Positions 53,427 to 61,404 of a DNA stretch of 64,000 nt are shown here, one piece after another. Numbering within the stretch: position 1 is the first letter of the stretch; each line of letters begins with the position of its first letter. The translations under genes were made by a program, and so were the position numbers. Source of the DNA: an uncultured Clostridium sp. (GTDB lineage Bacteria > Bacillota > Clostridia > TANB77 > CAG-508); the NCBI GenBank assembly GCA_900553945.1, contig USFR01000002.1:163954-227953 (forward strand), in the 5' to 3' direction. The notes under the pieces were generated by a model. That model saw nothing but the letters and a program-made list of their open reading frames with translations. It made no database searches and was not told where the DNA came from.

Positions 53427-55475
53427 ATGAAACTAAATAGCGATGCAGCAAATTTGTTTTTAGCTTCAAAAGCAGTAGCCGAGCGGAATGGATTTGGATA
53501 TGTCCCAGAAATAATTGGACTCGGAACATTGGCACTAATGAAAGACAGCCCATTACATCGTTACTTTTTAAAACAGGGAATGGAACATATGGCAATTGTA
53601 GAAAGAGTAACGGAAATGTACCAGAAATATTTTCCATATGAGGAAGATAGAGTACAGCAGTACATGGAAATTGTTAACGAAGCACAGGAAGCAACAATGT
53701 CAGATCCCGAAAAGCCAGACTTTGTTATCCTTACCGGAGAAGAGTGTAAAAAATTCGAAGGTTTATTTGTTACCATCAATTTGTACGTAGATGGCGGCAG
53801 AAAGGAACAAATCAATATAACAAAGGAAATGTATAGCATTTTGACGATGGCGGTTAATATAGCTGAGAATATGTACAAAGCTAAGCTTTTAACCAATCAC
53901 TATATGCTTGCAGCCTTTGCTGAGAGTATGCCGGATGAATACATGGAACTCTTAACAAGTTGCTTAGGAGTAGATGCAATTCTTCCAGATACAGCTCTTG
54001 AAAAACCGGGACTTGATGCTATAAGAAGAAAGCAGTTACTTCCAAAAAATCTGGAAAGCTTCTTAACAGTTATGAACGATAAGTATTCTCCAGATGAAGA
54101 GTACTGCAAGATTCTTGGAAGGGATCGGGAAACAGAAACATTGATCAAGATCCTTTCAAAAGCAACCAAGAGAAACGCAGTATTGGTAGGACATCCAGGC
54201 GTAGGAAAGACGGCTATTGTCGAGAAATTCGTTTGGAGTATTGTAAAGGGTATTTGTCATGACAGATTTAAAGATGCTATTGTCTTATCTTTGGATGTGA
54301 CATCAATCATCGCGGGTACAAAGTATCGTGGAATGGCAGAAGAAAGGTTCCAGGAGATGATTAAATTCCTTGAAACACATCCAAACTGCATTCTGTTTAT
54401 CGATGAAATCCACACTGTACTGGGAGCTGGTGCTTGCAAAGATGGAGAGTTGGATTTGGCCAATTCACTGAAGCCAATATTGGCACGTGGAGACACACAG
54501 GTGATTGGAGCTACAACTTTCGATGAGTACGAAAAATATTTTTCGAAAGACGGTGCTCTCAAGCGAAGATTTGAAAAAATTGTCGTCAAAGAGCCAAAAT
54601 CTAATGAGTTGTATGATATGATTAAAAACCAGATATTAAGTCTGGAAGAATTCCATCATACAACAATCAGCAAAGAACTGGTTGACTTTACAATCTTGAA
54701 TGCATCATGTTTCAACTTTGAGACAAAGAACCCAGACAGAACACTCGACTTACTTGACAGAGCAATGGCTGGAGCTGAGCTCAAAGACAAGAAAGAAGTA
54801 GATAGAGAAGATATCTTAGAAAACTTTGAAATTAGAAGAAAGCAGTTCGAAAGAATGCCAGATAAGAAAAAAAGAGCAACAGCTTATCACGAAGCTGGAC
54901 ACTACATTGTTCAGAGATTTTCTCCTGAACTCTGGTTCTTAAAAACATTGGCTGTATCAATCATGCCAGCAGAGGATTACTTAGGAGTAAATGTTTTTGA
55001 AGAAGACGAGTATGCAACACCATCTGCTAACAGAGATTACTACATCCAGACGATTGCAAAATTACTTGGAGGTAGAAGAGCAGAAAAGCTGTATACTAAA
55101 GAGCTTTCATCAGGTGCAAATTCAGATCTGACAAAAGCTACACGTCTTGCTAAAGACATGATCACAAGATATGGCCTTGATGAAAACTTCACAGAGGACA
55201 GAGTATATCTTCGTGAGAGCGAGAACCCTATGTACACAGAGAATATCATCGAGAAAATCAGCAAAGAGATGGATGACATTCTTATCGAGGCCAGAAATTA
55301 TGCTGACAAAGTGTTGGCAGAACACAGTGCAGAGCTTGAAAAACTGGTTGATGAACTCATGAAGAAAGGAATTCTTTCTCAGGTTGAATTGGAAAGAATC
55401 TTCGCTGATTCAGAAGTATCCGATATTCTTTCAGAAGAAGGCATCACAGAATCTGCAGAAATCGTAACAAAATAG
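53427..55475 (+). CDS. Soluble chimera: ClpA/B-type AAA+ domain fused to FtsH-type M41 zinc peptidase
   Basis: 682 aa. Residues 1-215 are helical and contain a Clp-N-like region (TKEMYSILTMAVNIAENM...LTNHYMLAAFAE, near 132-170). Residues 225-475 are one AAA+ module of the ClpA/B D1 type: GHPGVGKT (255-262), pore-loop region GTKYRGMAEERF (297-308), Walker B CILFIDE (321-327), GATT (361-364), Arg finger RRF (380-382). Residues 480-655 are an M41 peptidase: HEAGH zinc motif (488-492) and the SSGANSDLTKAT helix with Asp567 as likely third ligand. There is no transmembrane segment and no second AAA module. I infer a cytosolic ATP-dependent zinc protease that replaces ClpP with its own peptidase. 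GC and codon use are foreign-like. AGGAGG precedes ATG. Confidence 0.88.
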   Translation: MKLNSDAANLFLASKAVAERNGFGYVPEIIGLGTLALMKDSPLHRYFLKQGMEHMAIVERVTEMYQKYFPYEEDRVQQYMEIVNEAQEATMSDPEKPDFVILTGEECKKFEGLFVTINLYVDGGRKEQINITKEMYSILTMAVNIAENMYKAKLLTNHYMLAAFAESMPDEYMELLTSCLGVDAILPDTALEKPGLDAIRRKQLLPKNLESFLTVMNDKYSPDEEYCKILGRDRETETLIKILSKATKRNAVLVGHPGVGKTAIVEKFVWSIVKGICHDRFKDAIVLSLDVTSIIAGTKYRGMAEERFQEMIKFLETHPNCILFIDEIHTVLGAGACKDGELDLANSLKPILARGDTQVIGATTFDEYEKYFSKDGALKRRFEKIVVKEPKSNELYDMIKNQILSLEEFHHTTISKELVDFTILNASCFNFETKNPDRTLDLLDRAMAGAELKDKKEVDREDILENFEIRRKQFERMPDKKKRATAYHEAGHYIVQRFSPELWFLKTLAVSIMPAEDYLGVNVFEEDEYATPSANRDYYIQTIAKLLGGRRAEKLYTKELSSGANSDLTKATRLAKDMITRYGLDENFTEDRVYLRESENPMYTENIIEKISKEMDDILIEARNYADKVLAEHSAELEKLVDELMKKGILSQVELERIFADSEVSDILSEEGITESAEIVTK

Positions 55476-55492
55476 TAACTATAAAATATCTC

Positions 55493-55525
55493 AAAAGGGG
55501 CGCTACTAATGTGGCGCCCCTTTTC
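55493..55525 (+). terminator. Rho-independent terminator after the Clp-FtsH gene
   Basis: AAAAGGGGCGC pairs perfectly with GCGCCCCTTTT across a 10-nt loop. Confidence 0.94.
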
Positions 55526-55571
55526 ATATATTAATTTATGTAAAAAATTTTTAATAACATTACTTAAAATA

Positions 55572-55600
55572 TTGACATTATATAAACATACCATTATAAT
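55572..55600 (+). promoter_or_regulatory. Promoter for the metK riboswitch transcript
   Basis: Consensus TTGACA (55572-55577) and TATAAT (55595-55600), spacing 17 nt, lie just before the S-box aptamer. Confidence 0.88.
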
Positions 55601-55612
55601 AACTCATATATA

Positions 55613-55767
55613 TGTTATCAAGAGTGGACGAGAGAATCGGCTTTATAACTCCACAGCAACCTATTTAAGTTAGGTGCTAAAACCGACGAAGTTACAAAAA
55701 TGTACTTTGGATGATGATTTAAAGAGAAATTAAAAACCTTTGTACATAAAAATGTACAAAGGTTTTT
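55613..55767 (+). promoter_or_regulatory. SAM-I (S-box) riboswitch with intrinsic terminator, upstream of metK
   Basis: The aptamer starts GTTATCAAGAGTGG and keeps core blocks ACTCCACAGCAACC, TAGGTGCTAAAACCGAC and closing GATGAT (55711-55716), which pairs with GTTATC (55614-55619) as P1. P3 arms are short. The expression platform is a perfect terminator, AAAAACCTTTGTACAT (55732-55747) with ATGTACAAAGGTTTTT (55752-55767). ATGTAC at about 55700 can pair with the GTACAT arm to form the antiterminator. High SAM should stop transcription before metK, the SAM synthetase gene. Confidence 0.93.
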
Positions 55768-55789
55768 AATTATATATTAAACTCAAAAA

Positions 55790-55910
55790 GAATATTATAT
55801 TTAATTTTCAAGTAACGCGCAGTTTGAAAGTTTTTCTCTAACCTACTAAACGAAATTAAGTAGGTGTGAAAATATTTTAGTAAGGAACGAAAAAATTAAA
55901 TATAATATTC
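55790..55910 (+). repeat. 121-bp element with perfect 19-bp terminal inverted repeats
   Basis: GAATATTATATTTAATTTT (55790-55808) is exactly repeated in inverse at 55892-55910. Inside, CCTACT/AGTAGG form a hairpin. Short words CGCGCAG and GGTGTGAAAA recall the element family at 46551 and 53152, but the arms differ. It lies between the riboswitch terminator and metK, so it is carried in the metK 5' leader. Confidence 0.8.
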
Positions 55911-55969
55911 ATAACGAGTAAAAATAATTGAAACATATATAACTTTATTATATGAAAGGACGAATTAAA

Positions 55970-57112
55970 ATGAAAAAACTATTTACATCAGAAAGTGTAA
56001 CAGAAGGGCACCCAGACAAACTATGCGACTACATCTCAGATAGTATACTAGATAGCTATTTAGAAAAGGATGAAAATGCAAGAGTCGCATGCGAAACAGT
56101 TGCAGGAAAAGGAGAAATTTATATAACAGGAGAAATATCATCAACAGCAGATATTGATATTGAAAAAGTAGTAAGAAACACCATAAAAGAAGTAGGATAC
56201 GAAAATAGCAAATACGATATAGACTATAAAACATGCGCAATCCGAATCAATATCTCTAAACAATCACCAGATATAGCACAAGGAATAGATAAATCATTAG
56301 AAGACAGAGAAGGTGAAAACATAGAATCAGAAGGAGCAGGAGACCAAGGATTAATGTTTGGTTATGCATGTGATGAAACAGAAGAACTAATGCCACTACC
56401 AATTTCATTAGCACATAAACTAGCAAGAAAACTAACAGAAGTAAGAAAAAATAAAGTTATTGACTACTTAAGGCCAGACGGAAAAGTTCAAATAACAGTA
56501 GAATATGAAAATGAAGAGCCAGTCAGAGTTGATACAATTGTAGTATCAAGTCAACACCTACCAGAAATAGAATTAGAAACATTAAAAAAAGATATAATGG
56601 AAAAAGTTATAAAAACAACAATACCTGAAAATTTATTAGATGAAAAAACAAAATATTTCATAAATCCTACAGGAAGATTTGTTATAGGAGGGCCACTTGG
56701 AGATAGTGGACTAACAGGAAGAAAAATAATTGTAGACACATACGGTGGCGCTGCAAGACATGGCGGAGGAGCTTTTTCGGGAAAAGATGCTACAAAAGTT
56801 GATAGATCCGCATCATATATGGCAAGATGCATTGCAAAAAATATTGTTGCAAACGGTTATGCAAAAAGATGCGAAATTCAACTTGCTTATAGCATAGGAG
56901 TAGCTAAACCAGTATCAATATATGTAAATACTTATGGAACGTATACAATACCTGAAGAAGAAATTATAAAGAAAATAGAAAATAAATTCGATTTAACACC
57001 AACAGGAATTATAAACTATTTAGGTTTAAAAAAGCCAATCTACAGAAAAACAACTAATTATGGACACTTTGGAAAAAAAGACTTACCTTGGGAATTTGTA
57101 ACGAAAATGTAA
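55970..57112 (+). CDS. metK: S-adenosylmethionine synthetase
   Basis: 380 aa. ATG 55970 is chosen because AAAGGA (55955-55960) sits 9 nt before it; an in-frame ATG at 55952 overlaps that site. MetK motifs: FTSESVTEGHPDKLCD, GAGDQGLMFGYA, GGAFSGKDATKVDRSA and the P-loop-like GGPLGDSGLTGRK. It makes SAM from methionine and ATP; SAM feeds trmB, queA and the spermidine-synthase-like protein in this window. Control is by the upstream S-box. Complete and native in codon use. Confidence 0.97.
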   Translation: MKKLFTSESVTEGHPDKLCDYISDSILDSYLEKDENARVACETVAGKGEIYITGEISSTADIDIEKVVRNTIKEVGYENSKYDIDYKTCAIRINISKQSPDIAQGIDKSLEDREGENIESEGAGDQGLMFGYACDETEELMPLPISLAHKLARKLTEVRKNKVIDYLRPDGKVQITVEYENEEPVRVDTIVVSSQHLPEIELETLKKDIMEKVIKTTIPENLLDEKTKYFINPTGRFVIGGPLGDSGLTGRKIIVDTYGGAARHGGGAFSGKDATKVDRSASYMARCIAKNIVANGYAKRCEIQLAYSIGVAKPVSIYVNTYGTYTIPEEEIIKKIENKFDLTPTGIINYLGLKKPIYRKTTNYGHFGKKDLPWEFVTKM

Positions 57113-57140
57113 TAAAAATGTAAAAAAATATATAAAGTAC

Positions 57141-57169
57141 TTGAAAATAAGGAAAAAAGGTGATATACT
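57141..57169 (+). promoter_or_regulatory. Promoter for the 151-aa gene
   Basis: TTGAAA (57141-57146) and TATACT (57164-57169), spacing 17 nt. Its -35 and spacer resemble the promoter at 45140-45168. Confidence 0.75.
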
Positions 57170-57206
57170 ACTCATTACCAAAATCTTTTTAGGAGGTATA
57201 GACATT

Positions 57207-57662
57207 ATGACAGGAAAACAGCAGCACATGACAACGGAGCAGATGGACCATTTTTTGCGGCATGTAAAAATGCACGCAGAGGAACTTCGGAACGGAACGT
57301 TCTGCAAGGACGCAACTTATTTGGAAAAGTTGCGTGAAGCGCAGGACATGGCACTTGAGATCTCTCATGAGATTTTCCATGTTATGAGAACTAAAGGTTT
57401 CGAAAAATATGAAGGTGAGGGATTTATGTTCTACACCAAACTTCCAGAGAACCTCGAACAGCATGAGTTCCGCGATTTTGATTACGAATCATTCAGATTG
57501 GGATGCAAAATCAAGAGAGCAACTGATATGATCTTATGTGATGAAAAGGATCTGGAGCTCGATGAGGACGAAGTTGCAAAAGAACTGGAAATCCTCGGAA
57601 ATGCCATCCAGGACGCAGGAGTCTTGCTCAAGTTGCTTGAAAATCACTTTGTTGCAGTGTAG
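57207..57662 (+). CDS. Small soluble protein of unknown family, 151 aa
   Basis: 151 aa from ATG 57207, with AGGAGGT (57191-57197) 9 nt upstream; longer in-frame reading from 57141 would start in the promoter. The protein is helical and acidic at the C-terminus (DEKDLELDEDEVAKELEIL), rich in His and Met near the start (MTGKQQHMTTEQMDHFLRHVKMH). No motif was recognised. Codon use is unlike the adjacent metK (many CAG, CTG, GAG, CGG codons), so it belongs to the foreign-looking set. It has its own promoter and a strong terminator. Confidence 0.7.
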   Translation: MTGKQQHMTTEQMDHFLRHVKMHAEELRNGTFCKDATYLEKLREAQDMALEISHEIFHVMRTKGFEKYEGEGFMFYTKLPENLEQHEFRDFDYESFRLGCKIKRATDMILCDEKDLELDEDEVAKELEILGNAIQDAGVLLKLLENHFVAV

Positions 57663-57680
57663 AAATAAGTTTTAGGTACC

Positions 57681-57716
57681 AACCGGCTGGGATAATTGAA
57701 CCAGCCGGTTCTTTTT
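57681..57716 (+). terminator. Rho-independent terminator after the 151-aa gene
   Basis: AACCGGCTGG pairs with CCAGCCGGTT across a 10-nt loop, followed by CTTTTT. Confidence 0.95.
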
Positions 57717-57728
57717 ATGCAAGAATAA

Positions 57729-57872
57729 AAGCGGAATATTTATAACGTTTGCACCGATTATAACATTTTTAAGTCAGCATCTTTGTTCGCGCGTGAAATT
57801 TGCTTTTAAAATTTCTGAACATTGTTTTTATATAATAGGAAGTTTGGAGAATTTCACTATTATATAAAAATA
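57729..57872 (-). repeat. About 144-bp multi-hairpin element, copy 2 (inverted relative to 42624-42768)
   Basis: Read on the minus strand it matches the 42624-42768 element from the ATATAAT palindrome through AGAAATTT, CTTTGTTCG and the ATTTATAAC block to GCGGA. Arms TATATAATAGGAAG and CACTATTATATA form the first foldback. Base changes break the perfect middle hairpin of copy 1. The rest of this 378-bp gap holds a terminator and the TTACCA motif at 57945. Confidence 0.75.
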
Positions 57873-57944
57873 TTTTGTGAACATACTATCATAAAAAATA
57901 TATAGAAATGATTTTAAAAACTTATAACAAAAATAATATAAAAG

Positions 57945-57973
57945 TTACCAAAGTGTCACGGAAAAAATGGTAA
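57945..57973 (+). promoter_or_regulatory. TTACCA-N17-TGGTAA inverted-repeat motif, copy 1
   Basis: TTACCA (57945-57950) and TGGTAA (57968-57973) frame AAGTGTCACGGAAAAAA. The same 29-bp design, with 24 of 29 positions alike by eye, occurs at 61287-61315. Here it is followed 15 nt later by TATAAT (57989-57994), before the gene at 58041, where a -35 box would be expected. An operator or alternative promoter is possible. Confidence 0.5.
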
Positions 57974-58040
57974 AAACACTTAAAAAAATATAATAGTATT
58001 AGTACAATAAAATAGAAATTAATATTTGAAAGGAAGAAAA

Positions 58041-59168
58041 ATGGAACAAGAGAAAAAGAAAAAAAGTAAATTCACAATTGCAATATATGTGTTAGTACTT
58101 ATTGTAATCATTGCAGTAGTAGGAGGGGTGATTGTAAAAAATAATATGGAAAACGATAATTCAAATGAAAGTTCAAGCTCAGGAAAAAGATTGGCAAATA
58201 ACAAAAACGAAAAGAAAGAGCCTGAAGTAAAAATAGTAAAAAATGAAGCAAAAGATGTAGAATTCGAAGATTTTGATAATGGTCTTGTATCAATGAAAAT
58301 TCCAAAAGGATGGAAAGTAGATACAATAGGAGATTATATTCACTATACATTAAAAGTATATAATCCAGAAAATCCAACATATCAATTTTTCTTAAATATG
58401 AAAACAGAAGGATATAACAAATCACAAGATGCTAAAAACTTCTATCAAAGATATTATCCAAATCAAATTTTTGCTCAGAATCCAGTAATAGAAGAAGAAA
58501 CAACAGAAGGATTTTATAAAATATTTAATGAATTAGGACCATTAAACAACACAGCTAGTTTCACATTTCCAACACTAAATAATTTTACTATAATTGAAAA
58601 TCTAGGATCAGTAGCGACCGGAGGAGATCTTCTAAGAGCATCATTTACAGATGAAAATGGAAAAGAAGGAGAAGGAATCTTTATGGCATATGTATATGAT
58701 GCAGGTTCATATTATATGAGCGAAAACATTATATCTGGCAAGCAAATAGACACATATCCTTTAAATGTTTATAATACAATATTTATAACAGCACCAAAAG
58801 ATGAACTTATAGATTGGGAAGACACTTTAAATCAAATATCTTCATCACTACAATTTTCAGACACATTCATAAGTCAATATAACAGTCAACAAGATGCAGT
58901 AATGACAACATTCCAAAATATAAGGAACATAGGAAATCAAACATCAGATATGATAATGTCAGCTTGGGAATCAAGAAGTGCAGCTTATGATAGAATGAGT
59001 CAAAAACAAAGCGATGCAACACTTGGATATGAAAGAGTATATGACACAGAAAATGGAGAAATTTATAAAGCATATAACGGATTTACAGATGATTATACAG
59101 GTGAAAGATACAAATCAATATCAGATGACATGTATACAAAACCAACAGACGGTTATATAGAGAAATAA
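58041..59168 (+). CDS. Single-pass membrane protein of unknown function, 375 aa
   Basis: 375 aa from ATG 58041 with AAAGGA (58029-58034) 6 nt upstream; the in-frame TTG at 58026 overlaps that site. A Lys-rich cytoplasmic start is followed by one helix (about 12-34) and then a linker rich in Asn, Ser, Lys and Glu. The extracytoplasmic domain contains FDNGLVSMKIPKGWKVDTIGDYIHYTLKVYN, a pattern seen in PsbP/DUF-type lipoproteins, and a helical C-terminus with repeated Gln/Ser and DAVMTTFQNIRNIG. Family not assigned. It is monocistronic with a terminator after it. Confidence 0.65.
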   Translation: MEQEKKKKSKFTIAIYVLVLIVIIAVVGGVIVKNNMENDNSNESSSSGKRLANNKNEKKEPEVKIVKNEAKDVEFEDFDNGLVSMKIPKGWKVDTIGDYIHYTLKVYNPENPTYQFFLNMKTEGYNKSQDAKNFYQRYYPNQIFAQNPVIEEETTEGFYKIFNELGPLNNTASFTFPTLNNFTIIENLGSVATGGDLLRASFTDENGKEGEGIFMAYVYDAGSYYMSENIISGKQIDTYPLNVYNTIFITAPKDELIDWEDTLNQISSSLQFSDTFISQYNSQQDAVMTTFQNIRNIGNQTSDMIMSAWESRSAAYDRMSQKQSDATLGYERVYDTENGEIYKAYNGFTDDYTGERYKSISDDMYTKPTDGYIEK

Positions 59169-59172
59169 TATC

Positions 59173-59214
59173 AAAAAGGAGATAATAAACTTAAAAATTT
59201 ATTGTCTCTTTTTT
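59173..59214 (+). terminator. Rho-independent terminator
   Basis: AAAAGGAGATAATAAA pairs with TTTATTGTCTCTTTTT over an A-rich loop. Confidence 0.85.
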
Positions 59215-59276
59215 GCAAAATTATTGTATAAAAATTTTCAATGTGCTAATATATTAGCAGATTAAGGGGTGGTAAA

Positions 59277-59831
59277 ATGAAAAAAGGCGATTTAGAGTTA
59301 ATAGACTATGCAATTTATTATGCAACAAAAGCACATACAGGTCAAAGAAGAAAAAGTGATAAAGAAGTTGACATGATATTTCATCCTTTCACAGTTGGAA
59401 TGATTTTACAAAGAGCAGGTGCAAGTACAGAATGTGTCATAGCAGGACTTTTACATGACGTTATTGAAGATACAAGATATTCATTAGAAGATATTAAAAA
59501 TGAGTTCGGAAGTGATGTAGCTAAATTTGTTGATGAAGTATCAGAAGATAAATCATTACCATGGAAAGAAAGAAAAATTGAAGCAATAGATAAAATAAAA
59601 ACAGCAAGTTTAGAAGGAAAACTAGTAGAATGTGCTGATAAAATTAACAATCTAGAAACATTATATAATCAATATCAAGAACAAGGCGAAAGTATATGGA
59701 AAAGTTTTAATAAGCCAAAAGAAGAACAAAAGTGGTACTATACAAAGATGTATGAAGCTGTACTAATGAATACAAATGAAAAAGAAGCTTTATTTGAAAG
59801 GTATAAAAGAATATTAGAAAAACTTTTTTAG
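59277..59831 (+). CDS. Small alarmone hydrolase-like HD protein (RelA/SpoT HD domain, MESH1-like)
   Basis: 184 aa, the size of MESH1-type hydrolases. HD-superfamily ligands match the (p)ppGpp hydrolase domain: H36 (MIFHPFTVGMIL), H60-D61 (LLHDVIEDT), the ED pair 64-65, and the late Asp in ECADKINNLETL. There is no synthetase, TGS or ACT domain. Known relatives cleave the 3'-pyrophosphate of (p)ppGpp or act on NADPH. Start ATG 59277 follows GGGGTGG. The P-loop gene follows 12 bp later, so the two are likely co-transcribed. Confidence 0.85.
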   Translation: MKKGDLELIDYAIYYATKAHTGQRRKSDKEVDMIFHPFTVGMILQRAGASTECVIAGLLHDVIEDTRYSLEDIKNEFGSDVAKFVDEVSEDKSLPWKERKIEAIDKIKTASLEGKLVECADKINNLETLYNQYQEQGESIWKSFNKPKEEQKWYYTKMYEAVLMNTNEKEALFERYKRILEKLF

Positions 59832-59843
59832 GAGGAAGAAAAA

Positions 59844-60455
59844 ATGGGAGAAGTACTTGAAAGAATTACAGAACAAGCAAATAAGATAACGGATAATTTG
59901 AAGTATATTCAGGAGAACATTTCAAAAAGAGAAGGACCAATTTTTGTTGAGTTAATTGGAACTGCAAAAAGCGGGAAAACAACATTATTAAATAGTATAA
60001 CAGAACTACTTACAAGGCATGAAGTACCAGTACAAAAAAGAGCAGAAACAGCTGAGTATAATCCAATTACAAATAAAGATCTTGAAGAATATAATATATG
60101 GATGTACAGTGAACTAATGAGAAACTTAAGTGAAGATATGAGTGATCCAACACCTAGAGTAGTTATTTACGATAGAGGAATGTTAGATAGACTTCCTTGG
60201 ATTGACTTTTCAGTAAATGAGGGCTCAATTCCAGCGAGAGATGCATTTTTACTAAAACAATTACTTAGCAGTGAATTCATGAAAAGATATAAGCCACTAG
60301 CATATGGATTTGTTACTTCACCAGAGCTAAGTGTATTTAGAAAAGGAAAAGAAGGACGATTAGTTAATAGAAAAAATGTTGGATTATTTAATCAATTTAT
60401 GGAAGCGGAAAAAGAAAATATAGCAGAAGGAGCACGGAAAATATACAACTATTGA
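59844..60455 (+). CDS. P-loop ATPase/kinase-like protein, apparently frameshifted at its 3' end
   Basis: 203 aa in this frame. Walker A is GTAKSGKTTLL (39-49). DRGMLDRLPWIDFS and later FNQFMEAEKENIAEG fit deoxynucleoside/thymidylate-kinase-like AAA proteins. The frame ends abruptly after ARKIYNY, but the +1 frame continues at once with HGKYTTIETDPYQGNIR and runs to 60597, directly before tag. One extra base near 60421-60436 would explain it: a sequencing error, a pseudogene or a genuine frameshift. AGGAGG precedes ATG 59844. The exact substrate is unknown. Confidence 0.78.
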   Translation: MGEVLERITEQANKITDNLKYIQENISKREGPIFVELIGTAKSGKTTLLNSITELLTRHEVPVQKRAETAEYNPITNKDLEEYNIWMYSELMRNLSEDMSDPTPRVVIYDRGMLDRLPWIDFSVNEGSIPARDAFLLKQLLSSEFMKRYKPLAYGFVTSPELSVFRKGKEGRLVNRKNVGLFNQFMEAEKENIAEGARKIYNY

Positions 60456-60597
60456 AACCGATCCATATCAAGGAAACATAAGACAATTTATTATGGACGT
60501 TGCCGAAACAATGACAGATGATGTAAGAGAAAACATACAACTTGATGTTCAAAAAGAAAAGAAACCAATTAGTCAAGAAGATGAATATGTAATTTAA
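60433..60597 (+). other. Out-of-frame C-terminal continuation of the P-loop gene
   Basis: From about 60433 the +1 frame reads HGKYTTIETDPYQGNIRQ and ends VI-stop at 60597 without an own start or ribosome site. The chemistry of the sequence (TIETDPYQG is a common end segment of AAA kinase-like proteins) supports one original gene of about 250 aa. Confidence 0.65.
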
Positions 60598-60610
60598 ATT
60601 AGGAGAAAAA

Positions 60611-61168
60611 ATGAATAATAAAAAAAGATGCAGATGGTGTAATATGCAAAATCCACTATACATAAAATATCATGACGAAGAATGGTGCAAACAAAATTTT
60701 GATGAAAAATATTTATTTGAAATGTTAATACTAGAATCATTTCAAGCAGGTCTGTCATGGGAATGTGTATTAAACAAAAGAAAAGCATTTGAAGAAGCAT
60801 ACGACAATTTCAACATAGATAAAATCTCCCACTATGATGAAGCAAAAATACAAGAGTTATTATCAAATGAAAAAATAATTAGAAATAAGTTCAAGATAAA
60901 TGCAAGTATAAACAATGCTCAAATATTTAAGAAGATTCAAGGTGAATATGGTTCATTTCACGATTATTTAATCACATTTACAAATAATAAAACATTTTAT
61001 GAAATTGATCAAACGACCTCAGAACTATCTGACAATATATCAAAAGATTTGAAGAAAAAAGGAATGAAATTTGTAGGATCTACAATAATCTATTCATATT
61101 TGCAAGCAATAGGAGTAATATATTCGCACGATAAAGAGTGTTTTTTATATAAAGAAAATAATTTTTAA
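60611..61168 (+). CDS. tag: DNA-3-methyladenine glycosylase I
   Basis: 185 aa, the length of Tag. It begins with CRWCNMQNPLYIKYHDEEWCK (Tag: C-W-C..Y..YHD-x-EWG), has the HhH-like core LESFQAGLSWECVLNKRKAF and FKINASINNAQIF, and ends VGSTIIYSYLQAIGVIYSHDKEC, which keeps the last zinc His/Cys pattern. It excises 3-methyladenine from alkylated DNA. EWG reads EWC here. It starts 13 bp after the frameshifted gene's C-terminal frame. Confidence 0.93.
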   Translation: MNNKKRCRWCNMQNPLYIKYHDEEWCKQNFDEKYLFEMLILESFQAGLSWECVLNKRKAFEEAYDNFNIDKISHYDEAKIQELLSNEKIIRNKFKINASINNAQIFKKIQGEYGSFHDYLITFTNNKTFYEIDQTTSELSDNISKDLKKKGMKFVGSTIIYSYLQAIGVIYSHDKECFLYKENNF

Positions 61169-61178
61169 ACAAAATATT

Positions 61179-61223
61179 AAACAGAGAAAATGTTAATAAA
61201 ATCAAGCGTTTCCTCTGTTTTTT
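61179..61223 (+). terminator. Rho-independent terminator after tag
   Basis: AACAGAGAAA can pair with TTTCCTCTGTT (with one bulge), followed by a T run. Confidence 0.75.
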
Positions 61224-61286
61224 ACTATAGATAAGGTGTTTATAATTCAGAAATTTGTGCAATAACAAAAATCTAATATAAAAAAG

Positions 61287-61315
61287 TTGCCAAATTGTCA
61301 TGGAAAAGTTGGTAA
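61287..61315 (+). promoter_or_regulatory. TTGCCA-N17-TGGTAA motif, copy 2
   Basis: TTGCCA (61287-61292) and TGGTAA (61310-61315) frame AATTGTCATGGAAAAGT. It is the second copy of the motif at 57945-57973. Here no gene follows directly: about 85 nt later comes a terminator (61405-61438), so a short transcript is possible. Confidence 0.45.
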
Positions 61316-61404
61316 AAAATAAGATAAATAAAAAATATATGATAAAATAAATGTAATCCAAAGTACAAGACAACTTAGAGTTAGAAAAATAGAAAACTAC
61401 CCAT

